Origin: Desulfobacula sp.
Lineage (GTDB): Bacteria; Desulfobacterota; Desulfobacteria; Desulfobacterales; Desulfobacteraceae
NCBI GenBank assembly: GCA_028280105.1
Contig: JANQML010000266.1
Location: 1 to 44,821, forward strand
Direction of reading: 5' to 3'
DNA length: 44,821 bases
Shown here one piece after another: positions 1 to 8,682 of this stretch. The notes beneath the pieces are model-generated. The model worked only from the letters and a program-made list of their open reading frames with translations, made no database searches and was not told the DNA's origin. Position numbers and translations under genes: made by a program. Positions within the stretch are counted from its first letter, which is position 1; the number at the start of each line of letters is the position of its first letter.

Positions 1-120
1 ATCAGCAAGGTGCCGGATGCAAGGCGGCAAGGAGTGACGAGTGAGGCGTATCATTCATACGCCGCAGGGAGGAACGATCGCAGGCAACGTAGCAGGCGGT
101 GCTTTGATGGTGGATCAGGG
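1..120 (+). repeat. Dispersed repeat, long copy (left window edge)
   Basis: This non-coding stretch shares its inner ~50 bases with the inverted complement of 44769-44821, and its first 15 and last 15 bases with 32773-32802. It contains a perfect 7-bp stem (45-51 with 57-63, 5-nt loop). Its inner end overlaps the stop codon of the neighbouring synthetase gene. The left boundary is cut by the window edge, so the full length is unknown. It has no ORF and no transposase. It resembles a REP/MITE-like dispersed element, but the family is not identified. Confidence 0.75.
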
Positions 121-2232
121 CCCCAGCATCACCTTGACATCCAGAGCCGTCCACTCCCCTTTTGAATAAACAATAGGGTTGATGTCCAACTGGTTGAGCC
201 GGTCTCCCATGTCATGGGCCAGCCTGGAGACCTGTGAAACGGCAACCGCCAGTTTTTCCTTGTCCAGATCCATGCCCCTGAAATTGTCAAAGACCGGGGC
301 CAGGGCCAATTCGTCAATCATATCCATGGCATCTGAAATGGAACAGGGTACCAGGCGAAAGGCCGTATCTTTATATATTTCGGTAAAAATACCACCGGCG
401 CCCACCATAACGGCATGCCCCATGGCAGGATCGTTGATCACACCGATTATAAATTCAGGGCCGGTAAAAGTGGTCTGATGTTCAACAAGGATAGGCTGCC
501 CGGGAAACCGCTGCTCCATCTGGAGAAAAGATTCAGACAGACCGGACGGCTCGATATTAAGCATGACTCCCTGTAATTCGGTTTTATGCAGGATATCGCC
601 GGAGCAGACCTTGAGGACATACGGCGGATCAATCCCCTGTGCGATCCCCTCTCTGTCCGGATCATCACCGGCAGCCGCCCGATGGGACCGGGGCACACGG
701 ATACCGTACCGGCTGACCAATTGCTTGGCATCAAATTCATCGGGTTGACGGGACGGACCAACAGTTTTAAGCCAGTCTGCTAAAGCCGTTCCGGTTTCAG
801 CAGATTCAGTCTTAGCAAATCCGGCCGGATCTTCTTTAATACTCCTCTGTTTGATCTGGGTACGTTCCACAAGAAAACGGGCCGCCTTAACCGCCCTTTC
901 AACGGATGGGAATGCCACCACCCCGGCATGGAAAAAATTTTTAATCCGATTGTCGGTAAACGGACCATATTTGGTAAAGACAAGAATCGGTTTATCGGTA
1001 CGGGCGTTTTTATCCACGATAATGTCAATCAGATTCTCGGTTACGCCGGGTGGTGCAAAAAAGGCAATGCAGATAATGATATCCACACCCGGATCATCTA
1101 TCAGGGCATCCAGCCCCTTTGAAAACATATCGTCCCCGGCACTGGCGGTGATGTCAACCGGATTCTCACAGGATGTGAACTCAAATGTATCGGCCTTAAT
1201 CCGGTCTTTGGTGGCCTGGGCCAACCTGGCCATCACCAGTGGGACCCGTGCGGATTTTTTTTCAATAAAATCGGTGCACATCACCCCATATCCGCCGGCA
1301 GCCGTTAACACCGCCACCCGGTTTCCCGGAGATCCGGGCAACATGGACAGAACCTTGGTGGCATCACAAAATTCTTCATCATCATAGACCCGCTGGATAC
1401 CGAATTGTCTGAATGCGCCTGAAATCACATTATCAGACCCGGCCAGCTTGCCGGTATGGGAGCTGACAGCATTGGCAGCGGTATGCGTCATGCCCGCCTT
1501 TAAAACGACAATCGGTTTTTTTTGTGAAATGGACCGGGCCGACGCCAGAAACTGCCGCCCGTTTTCAATATTCTCAAGATAAAACCCCAGGCAGCGGGTC
1601 TTTTTATCCGCCCCAAAATACCGGAGAAAGTCATTTTCGTCCAGATCACTTTTATTGCCGAGCCCGATAAACGCCCGCATGCCATACCCGGTATTTGACG
1701 CATACCCCAAGGCTTCCACACCAATGGAACCGCTTTGCACAATGCAGGCAACAGAACCGTCCCTGGCCAGGGCTTTATCGCCGTGTTCCACAAAAATGGT
1801 ATCAATGTTTTCATCCGGCAGAAAGATACCCAGGGAGTTGGGGCCCAATATATTGACCGCATCTGCCGTTGCCGTCCGGCTCAATTCATTCTCCAGTTCC
1901 CGACCCTCTCCACAGATTTCTCCAAACCCGCCGGCCACAATAATATAATTGGGAATCTTTTGTTCAATACATTGTTTAACGGCATTGACCGCACCGGCGG
2001 CAGAGATGGTAATAACGGCAAGGTCGATACCGTGGGGCAGGGATGCCACATCCGAATAGACCTTATGCCCCTGGATGGCGGTCTCTTTCGGGTTGACCGG
2101 GTAAAGCCGCCGCCGTGAATCCAGCAGTCTTTTAAAAACGATCCCCCCCACTTTGAATTCTGAGTTGGAAGCTCCTATCACGGCAATCTTCCGGGGATTC
2201 AACAATCGATCCAACTGCCTGTTTTTATCCAT
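115..2232 (-). CDS. ADP-forming acetate/acyl-CoA synthetase (fused alpha-beta)
   Basis: The 705-residue protein matches the NDP-forming acyl-CoA synthetase family, which interconverts acyl-CoA + ADP + Pi with acid + CoA + ATP. The N-terminal CoA-binding Rossmann domain starts at about residue 8 (KIAVIGAS). A succinyl-CoA-ligase-like domain follows, with the phosphorylated His expected at about residue 259 in SSHTGKLAG. A C-terminal ATP-grasp domain carries the second conserved His in LHKTELQGV near residue 560. The alpha and beta parts are fused, as in many bacterial forms. I start at the ATG at 2232; an upstream GTG at 2247 overlaps the only AAGG ribosome-binding-like motif. The stop codon lies inside the repeat at the window edge. 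The substrate (acetate, propionate or an aromatic acid) cannot be told. In a sulfate reducer it could conserve energy during acid formation or activate acids. Confidence 0.9.
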   Translation of the reverse strand: MDKNRQLDRLLNPRKIAVIGASNSEFKVGGIVFKRLLDSRRRLYPVNPKETAIQGHKVYSDVASLPHGIDLAVITISAAGAVNAVKQCIEQKIPNYIIVAGGFGEICGEGRELENELSRTATADAVNILGPNSLGIFLPDENIDTIFVEHGDKALARDGSVACIVQSGSIGVEALGYASNTGYGMRAFIGLGNKSDLDENDFLRYFGADKKTRCLGFYLENIENGRQFLASARSISQKKPIVVLKAGMTHTAANAVSSHTGKLAGSDNVISGAFRQFGIQRVYDDEEFCDATKVLSMLPGSPGNRVAVLTAAGGYGVMCTDFIEKKSARVPLVMARLAQATKDRIKADTFEFTSCENPVDITASAGDDMFSKGLDALIDDPGVDIIICIAFFAPPGVTENLIDIIVDKNARTDKPILVFTKYGPFTDNRIKNFFHAGVVAFPSVERAVKAARFLVERTQIKQRSIKEDPAGFAKTESAETGTALADWLKTVGPSRQPDEFDAKQLVSRYGIRVPRSHRAAAGDDPDREGIAQGIDPPYVLKVCSGDILHKTELQGVMLNIEPSGLSESFLQMEQRFPGQPILVEHQTTFTGPEFIIGVINDPAMGHAVMVGAGGIFTEIYKDTAFRLVPCSISDAMDMIDELALAPVFDNFRGMDLDKEKLAVAVSQVSRLAHDMGDRLNQLDINPIVYSKGEWTALDVKVMLGP

Positions 2233-2643
2233 ATGATGACACCACACCTTATATATTCTGTCAATTTTCCGGCATCTGCCTCAGCGCCACATGCAACATG
2301 CCTGTCAGACCGGTTTTTTTTAAAGTAATAGCCTGAGAAAAATTTTTATGACAGGTTTGACATCAATACAAGTCTTTTTTCCATTACCATTTCGGCAAAT
2401 ACGGTCACAACCCCGGACATACCCCCTATCTATTGGCTTTATCTTAAAAAGGATGTTATAAATTCACCTGAATGACGGTTGAATTTAAGCGGCAGTCACG
2501 CTTAACATTTTTAAAAAAAGTATTTTAACACAAAAACATTTCTGAGTGATACGGCATGGACCGGTCAAAGCCGCTTTGATACCGTTGTTCGATATCAATG
2601 ATTCTGATTTCACAAACCCGAAACTGAAGAAGGAGCAAATAAA
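2233..2643. other. Divergent intergenic region
   Basis: About 410 bases separate the synthetase (-) from the CooT-like gene (+). The stretch is AT-rich and must hold both promoters, but I see no convincing -35/-10 pair, riboswitch or RNA gene. A GAAGGAG ribosome-binding site sits just before the CooT-like start. Confidence 0.5.
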
Positions 2644-2835
2644 ATGTGTGAATCCAATGTTTATCTGAAAAAGGATGAAACCGAAGAACTGATCATGGAA
2701 AACGTAGCCGCTGTCACACCGGCGGGTGAAAATACCTTTCTTTTAAAAGGGTTGTTAGGGGAAAGCATGGAAGTAAAAGCCATTATCGAGGATATTAATC
2801 TAATGGGCCATAGGATTACCTTAAGAGCCGTGTAA
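2644..2835 (+). CDS. CooT-family small (nickel-binding) protein
   Basis: The 63-residue protein begins MCESNVYL and has the compact beta-rich shape of the CooT family. In Rhodospirillum rubrum CooT, the Cys at position 2 is the key residue for Ni(II) binding by the dimer during CO dehydrogenase maturation. Here Cys2 is present, followed by an alternating hydrophobic pattern that ends HRITLRAV. A good ribosome-binding site (GAAGGAG) lies about 9 nt upstream of the ATG. The M23-like peptidase gene starts 4 nt after its stop, so the two are almost certainly co-transcribed. No CO dehydrogenase or nickel enzyme gene is in the window, so the metal role is inferred from family membership alone. Confidence 0.75.
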   Translation: MCESNVYLKKDETEELIMENVAAVTPAGENTFLLKGLLGESMEVKAIIEDINLMGHRITLRAV

Positions 2836-2839
2836 CCGA

Positions 2840-3403
2840 ATGGGGATGACGCGTTTCCAAGCTTTTCTGGAACAGATCGCAGAGGCAAACGCTCTGTTCA
2901 AAAAAGAAAAAATCCAGTGGCTTTTTCACACCGGAATGCTTTTTTTAAGCCCGGATAAATGGTGGGGAGACTTCAAATACCGGGCATCCATACATGAGGG
3001 GATTGATATCACCTATTATAACCGGCCCGGAGACCAGGCTATCCGTCAATTGGAAGCCGGGGCCCGGGTCCCGGCCATGGAGAGCGGCACCCTGTTAAAC
3101 ATCTGTCCGGACTTTCTGGGCACCTCCATGGTGGTGGAATCGGAAAAAAACATTGCCAAAGGTGTACGTGTAGTAATGGTGTATGCACACGTCACCCCTG
3201 AAAATGGATATGGCCCGGGAGATATTATTTTAAAAAACACCTGTGTCGCCCGGGTCTGTGATACCCGGAAAAACCCGAAACTACCGCCACACCTGCACCT
3301 GTCCTGTTTTGAAATCCCGTTGGAAGTTGAACCGGGCCACTTGAACTGGGCTCTGTTTTCAAAACAGGAGAATCTGTGTATGATCCACCCTGTTTTTTTA
3401 TAG
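2840..3403 (+). CDS. M23/LytM-like metallopeptidase domain protein
   Basis: The 187-residue protein has the LytM-fold metal-site pattern: His52-x3-Asp56 (HEGID), His117 (YAHV) and His151-x-His153 (PHLHLSCFEI). Known M23 enzymes cleave peptidoglycan cross-links. Here there is no signal peptide or membrane segment, which is unusual for a cell-wall hydrolase and suggests a cytoplasmic or repurposed metal-binding fold. The gene starts 4 nt after the CooT-like gene. An alternative ATG lies two codons in (2846), and neither start has a strong ribosome-binding site. All four metal ligands appear intact, so it could be catalytic, but the substrate is unknown. Confidence 0.7.
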   Translation: MGMTRFQAFLEQIAEANALFKKEKIQWLFHTGMLFLSPDKWWGDFKYRASIHEGIDITYYNRPGDQAIRQLEAGARVPAMESGTLLNICPDFLGTSMVVESEKNIAKGVRVVMVYAHVTPENGYGPGDIILKNTCVARVCDTRKNPKLPPHLHLSCFEIPLEVEPGHLNWALFSKQENLCMIHPVFL

Positions 3404-3547
3404 CGACCATGGATAAACGCCTTACTCAGACGGCCTTACCCACGATATATCATAAAAGTTTTTTTTGGGTCTGAAAATAAGGTATGACGGCATGGGAAAC
3501 CCGATCCAAACTTTATGTTTTAGGCGGTTTAGTCGGGAAAAGAAGAA

Positions 3548-3576
3548 TTGAAAAAAAAAAAAATTTAATCTATGAT
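3548..3576 (+). promoter_or_regulatory. Sigma70-like promoter of the LapA-like gene
   Basis: TTGAAA and TATGAT are separated by exactly 17 nt, and the spacer begins with an A-tract. Transcription would start near 3583, giving a leader of about 40 nt before the LapA-like ATG at 3623. Seen by eye, with no experimental support. Confidence 0.6.
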
Positions 3577-3622
3577 AGCCTCCAAATCTTATGTGATAAT
3601 CAAACTCAACATGGAGTAGACA

Positions 3623-4114
3623 ATGAAAACAATAAAATATCTCTTCTTTCTGATCGTTTGTATAGTTGTTGCAGCACTGGTTTTCTTTAATCAAGAGTAT
3701 TTTCTGGCAAAAGTTGCATTGAGTGTGACGGTTAAAGATATGGTTTATACGATTCCAGAAATTCAAACCATTGTCTACTTTGGTATCTGTTTTTTTCTTG
3801 GGCTGCTTATTTCCGGCATGGGTACGATTTCCGCCAAACTCTGTCTGGGCCGCACCATCAAAGAACGGGATGCGGACATTTCCGCCTTAACCCTTCAGGT
3901 GAATGAATTGAGCACTGAACTGTCGGTCTTCAAAAACGACCCGTATATCAAAAAAGGACTTGAAGACAAACCCATGGCACTGCCCCAACCGGATTCAACA
4001 AAAGCAATCGAAGCATCACAGACCGGGGTTGAATCAAATGAGCCAGCAAAGGAACAGTCAGCTGAAGCCGTCTCTGATCCGGCAGATCAGGACACCCCGA
4101 AAAAGCTTGAATAA
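3623..4114 (+). CDS. LapA-domain (DUF1049) inner-membrane protein
   Basis: The 163-residue protein has two N-terminal membrane helices, at about residues 5-22 and 47-68 (VYFGICFFLGLLISGMGTI). A predicted coiled coil follows (about 80-105), then a charged, low-complexity tail rich in Glu, Gln and Pro. This matches the LapA/YciS architecture; the E. coli LapA/LapB pair controls LPS synthesis. There is no LapB-type TPR gene next to it; mutS follows 53 nt downstream. The promoter at 3548-3576 probably drives this gene and perhaps mutS. Confidence 0.75.
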   Translation: MKTIKYLFFLIVCIVVAALVFFNQEYFLAKVALSVTVKDMVYTIPEIQTIVYFGICFFLGLLISGMGTISAKLCLGRTIKERDADISALTLQVNELSTELSVFKNDPYIKKGLEDKPMALPQPDSTKAIEASQTGVESNEPAKEQSAEAVSDPADQDTPKKLE

Positions 4115-4167
4115 TCTCTGCCGCCCATGAGGAGACGTAAGATCGATTTAGCCGGAACCCCTCAGAC

Positions 4168-6846
4168 ATGAGTTCAAAAAAAAACACCCCCATGATGGAG
4201 CAGTACCTGTCCATCAAAAAAGCCTATTCGGATGCCATCTTATTTTACCGGATGGGTGACTTTTATGAGATGTTCAACGAGGATGCGGAAAAAGCCGCCG
4301 CCATCCTTGAAATCACCCTGACATCCCGAAACAAAAACGACACCAACCCCACGCCCATGTGCGGTGTTCCCGTCAAAGCAGCTGACAACTACATTGCCAA
4401 GCTCATTGAAAGCGGATGCAAGGTCGCGGTCTGCGAACAGGTGGAAGATGCGGCAGCGGCAAAGGGTCTGGTTAAGAGAGAGGTGGTACGGGTCATTACC
4501 CCGGGCATGATTCTCAATGAAGCGCTTCTGGACAAATCTTCCAATAATTTTCTGCTGGCCCTGTTTAAATATAAAGATGCCGCTGCCATTGCCTACCTCG
4601 ACATCTCCACCGGAACCTTTAAAACCTGCCAGATTGACACTGTCAATTCAAAGTTTCCCGGGCAGTTGATCGATGAAGCATTAAAAATCGACCCCAAAGA
4701 GATTTTACTTCCCGCAGGGTTCAAAGATGATCCGGCCTATCGACCGATTCGGAATAGATTTAGCGGACGGCAGATCACCTACCTAGATAAAACTGATTTT
4801 TCCCATGAAGAGGCAAAAGAAAGGTTGATCCAAAAATTTAAAACCCGCAGCCTGGAAGGTTTTGGTGCCGAACATCTAAAAGCGTCCACCTGTGCCGCAG
4901 GAGCGATACTTTCCTATGTTGAAAACACCCAGATGCAGGATACCACCCATATTTTTCAGATCATCCCCTATGATCTGAACAATTTTCTGGTCATTGACGA
5001 CCGGTCCTGCAAAAATCTTGAAATCCTTCACAACATCCAGACACTGGACAAAAAAGGGACCCTGATCCATGTTCTTGACCGGACCGTCACGGCCATGGGA
5101 TCCCGCCTGATTAAAACCTGGGTCCGATATCCCCTGGTCGACCGGGACAGGATCATTCAACGCCAGGATTGCATTGAAGAATTTACCAAGTCCGCTCACA
5201 TCCACCAGATGATTATCAATCATCTGAAATCGGTCTACGACCTGGAACGGTTGGGATCAAAAATCTCCATGGGACAGGGAAATGCAAAAGATCTGATCGC
5301 GCTCAAAAATTCCCTGATGATGATACCGCGAATCTTCAAGGAACTGGCCCACTTTGAAAACCCGCTTCTCAAGGGTGATATCCTCGAAGATCAGGATAGC
5401 CTGCTGGACGAGTTGGCATCCCTTGCCGACCTGATCAACACCGCCGTCAGAGAGGATGCATCCCACCTGCTGAATGAAGGCAACCTGATCAATGACGGAT
5501 ATGACCAGGCGCTGGATGAACTGCTGCTCATCTCCAGAGACGGCAAATCCTGGATTGCAAAGGCAGAGGCAACGGAGCGCGAAAAAACCGGACTCTCTTC
5601 CCTTAAAATCAAATACAATAAAGTCTTTGGATACTTTATCGAAATATCGAAAACCCAGGCCGCATCTGTTCCGGAAAACTATATCCGCAAACAGACCCTG
5701 GTCAATGCGGAACGGTTTATCACGGATGAAATGAAAGAGGTGGAATCCACCATCCTTAACGCGCAGGATAAGCGCAACGCCCTGGAATATAAACTCTTCT
5801 GCCGGGTCCGGGACCAGGTCATCGAAAAAGCCTCGCATATCCTGAAGATGGCAGGGTTCATCGCCCGGGTGGATGCACTCCAGGGGCTTGCCACGGCCGC
5901 TTCCGAAAACGGGTATGTCCGCCCGGAGATCAATGCCGGCCGGGTCATCCATATTGAAGACGGCCGGCACCCGGTGGTGGAAAAACTGATCACCGGAGAA
6001 CGGTATGTGCCCAATTCCATTGAAATGGATGATGACGACCGGCAGGTCCTGTTGATCACCGGCCCGAATATGGCAGGTAAATCCACGGTGCTTCGCCAGG
6101 TGGCCTTAACCGTACTCATGGCCCAGATGGGCTCCTTTGTGCCGGCACGAAAGGCATCCGTCTGCCTTGTGGATCGAATTTTCACCCGGGTGGGTGCACT
6201 GGACAACCTCTCATCCGGCCAGAGTACGTTTATGGTGGAAATGGAAGAGACCGCCAATATCGTCAACAATGCCACGGAACACTCTTTAATTATCCTGGAT
6301 GAAATCGGCAGGGGGACCAGTACCTATGACGGCATGAGCATTGCCTGGGCCGTTACTCAATACCTGCACGACTTAAACGGGAAAGGGGTTAAAACGCTTT
6401 TTGCCACTCACTATCATGAACTGACCCGGCTGGAAGAGACCAACCCCCGCATCAAAAACTTTAATATCGCCGTAAAAGAGTTTAACGACAATATCGTTTT
6501 TTTACGACGCCTGGTCAGGGGGGGAACCAACAAAAGCTACGGTATTCAGGTGGCCCGTCTGGCAGGCGTGCCAGATGCCGTTATCGCAAAGGCCAAGCAG
6601 GTCCTTGCCGGCATTGAAAAGACAGACCCTGCCGATGCGGGCGGCCCCGAACCAGCCAGAAAGAAAAGACCCGGAAGAAGAACCCGGAAAAAAAAGGGAA
6701 GAAAAACCGATCCCAACCAATTGGAATTATTTACAGACAATGAAGGCGGTCTTAAAAAGATTTTGGAAAAAATGGATATTTCAAGCATGACGCCCCTTGA
6801 AGCCATGAACGCACTCAATGATCTAAAACAAAAAGCACTCCAATAG
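4168..6846 (+). CDS. mutS: DNA mismatch repair protein MutS
   Basis: The 892-residue protein is full-length MutS, which binds base mismatches as a dimer and signals through MutL using ATP. The mismatch-reading Phe-x-Glu motif is at 32-34 (DFYEMF). The Walker A GPNMAGKST is at 632-640 and the Walker B (ILDEIGRGTSTYDG) is around 709-722. A basic Lys/Arg linker near 830-845 precedes a C-terminal helical dimerisation segment. The ATG at 4168 gives the expected N-terminus; ATGs at 4192/4195 also precede the conserved QYLSIK and no strong ribosome-binding site separates them. The amidase gene begins 3 nt after the stop. No mutL is in the window. Confidence 0.97.
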   Translation: MSSKKNTPMMEQYLSIKKAYSDAILFYRMGDFYEMFNEDAEKAAAILEITLTSRNKNDTNPTPMCGVPVKAADNYIAKLIESGCKVAVCEQVEDAAAAKGLVKREVVRVITPGMILNEALLDKSSNNFLLALFKYKDAAAIAYLDISTGTFKTCQIDTVNSKFPGQLIDEALKIDPKEILLPAGFKDDPAYRPIRNRFSGRQITYLDKTDFSHEEAKERLIQKFKTRSLEGFGAEHLKASTCAAGAILSYVENTQMQDTTHIFQIIPYDLNNFLVIDDRSCKNLEILHNIQTLDKKGTLIHVLDRTVTAMGSRLIKTWVRYPLVDRDRIIQRQDCIEEFTKSAHIHQMIINHLKSVYDLERLGSKISMGQGNAKDLIALKNSLMMIPRIFKELAHFENPLLKGDILEDQDSLLDELASLADLINTAVREDASHLLNEGNLINDGYDQALDELLLISRDGKSWIAKAEATEREKTGLSSLKIKYNKVFGYFIEISKTQAASVPENYIRKQTLVNAERFITDEMKEVESTILNAQDKRNALEYKLFCRVRDQVIEKASHILKMAGFIARVDALQGLATAASENGYVRPEINAGRVIHIEDGRHPVVEKLITGERYVPNSIEMDDDDRQVLLITGPNMAGKSTVLRQVALTVLMAQMGSFVPARKASVCLVDRIFTRVGALDNLSSGQSTFMVEMEETANIVNNATEHSLIILDEIGRGTSTYDGMSIAWAVTQYLHDLNGKGVKTLFATHYHELTRLEETNPRIKNFNIAVKEFNDNIVFLRRLVRGGTNKSYGIQVARLAGVPDAVIAKAKQVLAGIEKTDPADAGGPEPARKKRPGRRTRKKKGRKTDPNQLELFTDNEGGLKKILEKMDISSMTPLEAMNALNDLKQKALQ

Positions 6847-6849
6847 GCT

Positions 6850-8649
6850 ATGCCCAAGTTTAAGCCATTCATACTTATCCTATTGTCCGTCTTTGTACTG
6901 ACTTTTGTTTCACCGTTTTTTCTCGTCCAAACCTGTGCAGCCAACAGTGCCAAACAACAATATCTGGCGGCAGACTCCTGTTATAAAAAACTGAGAAATT
7001 CTGCTGCCAAACGGAAAAAAGCGTCTGAATGGCTCAAGTGCATTAAAAAGTACGAAACCATTTATAAAGTCTACCCCAACAGTTCATGGGCACCGGCCGG
7101 AATGTACAAGGCAGCCGAGTTGTACCTCACCCTGGCACGGCTGTCCGGCAGGCATTCCTATAAAAACAACGGTATGGATCTTCTGGCCCGGATCCAGAAC
7201 AGATACCCGGGTAGTGCATACAATAAACGGGCCAAATCCCTGCAGGCCAGAAACACCAATCGCCCGCCAAAAACCGTTTCAAAAAACAGATCCAAGCCGA
7301 CAGTACCTGTTGCATCCGGTACTCCCCATAAAAAGGCATTGAAAAAAAAGACCCAAAAACTTGCATTAATCAATGAGTTCAACAGGGAGCAGCGCCGTTC
7401 CAAACCGGTGAAACCGTCGCCGGCCACCCCTGAACCACCCTTGCCCGTGCAGGTGAAACCGGCTGCGTATAAACCGCCGAAAGAGGACAGCACGGTCACG
7501 GAACTGCGGTTCTGGTCCAACCCGGAATATACCCGGATTGTCGTCAATGCCACGGATGAAAGGGATTATTCCCACCGGCTCCTGAAGAAGGACCCGGATA
7601 TTGACAAACCGTTTCAACGGCTCTATGTGGACATTGAGCAGTCCCGGCTTGGGCCCCGGATAGCCGAGCATACCCCCATCAACGATAATTTGCTCAGACA
7701 GGCCCGGGCCGGACAATATCTGCCCCACACCGTAAGGGTGGTGGTGGATATCAAAGACTTTGAAAACTATAAAATTTTCTCGCTCAAAGATCCCTTCAGA
7801 ATTGTTATCGACGTCTGGGGGAAAGGGTCCAACGGCAGTCCGTTCACAGCACCTTCCGGCCCCCGGGTGGCCGATACGGACAGCCCGCCTTCCGGCGGAA
7901 AAACCAGACAATTCGACACTGACAACCTGAAATCATCCGACATTGCCCGGCAACTGGCCCTGGGTGTTCGAAAAATCGTCATTGACCCGGGCCACGGCGG
8001 CCCGGACCCCGGGGCTCCCGGCTACTATAAAAATGTATGGGAAAAGGATATTGTATTAAAAATAGCAAAAAAACTGGCCGTCAACCTGAGGGACCGTTTA
8101 AAATGCACCGTGATACTGACCCGGTCAACGGATAAAAAACTGACCCTGGAAGAACGGACCGCCATTGCAAACACCCAGCGGGCCGATCTGTTTATTTCCC
8201 TGCACTGTAATGCGGCTAAAAATCGAAAACTGAGGGGGATTGAAACCTATATCCTCAACCTTGCCACGGATGAACAGGCCATTGCCGTTGCCGCAAGGGA
8301 GAATGCCACCTCTGAAAAAAATATCTCCGATCTGGAATATATCCTGTCGGACCTGATGAAACACGCAAAAGTCGAAGAATCCACCCGGCTGGCCAACGTG
8401 GTGCACGCGGCTTTTATCAAAGGAATGAAGAAAAAGTACTCCGGCATTAAAGATCTGGGGGTTAAACGGGCGCCGTTTTACGTTTTGCTAGGTGCGCGAA
8501 TGCCCTCAATCCTGATTGAGGCCTCGTTCCTCAGCAACCCGGAAGAATGCAAACGGCTGATGACTTCCGCATACCAGTCCACCATAGCCAGCAGCATTGC
8601 CGATGGTGTGGTAAACTATATAAATGAAACCAACCCCAAGCAACTCTAA
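6850..8649 (+). CDS. N-acetylmuramoyl-L-alanine amidase (AMIN + Amidase_3)
   Basis: The 599-residue exported protein starts with a hydrophobic signal peptide (about 4-31). A helical TPR-like region (about 33-120), a basic Pro-rich linker, an AMIN domain (about 215-310) and a zinc-dependent Amidase_3 domain (about 375-595) follow. The catalytic zinc site is complete: His382 (DPGHGG), Glu398 (WEKD), His452 (SLHCN) and Glu557 (LIEASF). AmiC-type enzymes cut the glycan-peptide bond during daughter-cell separation, and the AMIN domain targets them to septal peptidoglycan. The N-terminal repeat-like region is an addition to the E. coli AmiC layout. The gene starts 3 nt after mutS, so the pair is probably co-transcribed. 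Confidence 0.92.
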   Translation: MPKFKPFILILLSVFVLTFVSPFFLVQTCAANSAKQQYLAADSCYKKLRNSAAKRKKASEWLKCIKKYETIYKVYPNSSWAPAGMYKAAELYLTLARLSGRHSYKNNGMDLLARIQNRYPGSAYNKRAKSLQARNTNRPPKTVSKNRSKPTVPVASGTPHKKALKKKTQKLALINEFNREQRRSKPVKPSPATPEPPLPVQVKPAAYKPPKEDSTVTELRFWSNPEYTRIVVNATDERDYSHRLLKKDPDIDKPFQRLYVDIEQSRLGPRIAEHTPINDNLLRQARAGQYLPHTVRVVVDIKDFENYKIFSLKDPFRIVIDVWGKGSNGSPFTAPSGPRVADTDSPPSGGKTRQFDTDNLKSSDIARQLALGVRKIVIDPGHGGPDPGAPGYYKNVWEKDIVLKIAKKLAVNLRDRLKCTVILTRSTDKKLTLEERTAIANTQRADLFISLHCNAAKNRKLRGIETYILNLATDEQAIAVAARENATSEKNISDLEYILSDLMKHAKVEESTRLANVVHAAFIKGMKKKYSGIKDLGVKRAPFYVLLGARMPSILIEASFLSNPEECKRLMTSAYQSTIASSIADGVVNYINETNPKQL

Positions 8650-8682
8650 TTTAATGAATCGTATCAGATCAAGGAGAGTCCC

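Noticed and set aside
5257-5970. 237-aa frame antisense to mutS
   Set aside because: Shadow frame inside a fully conserved gene, with no start signal or family match.
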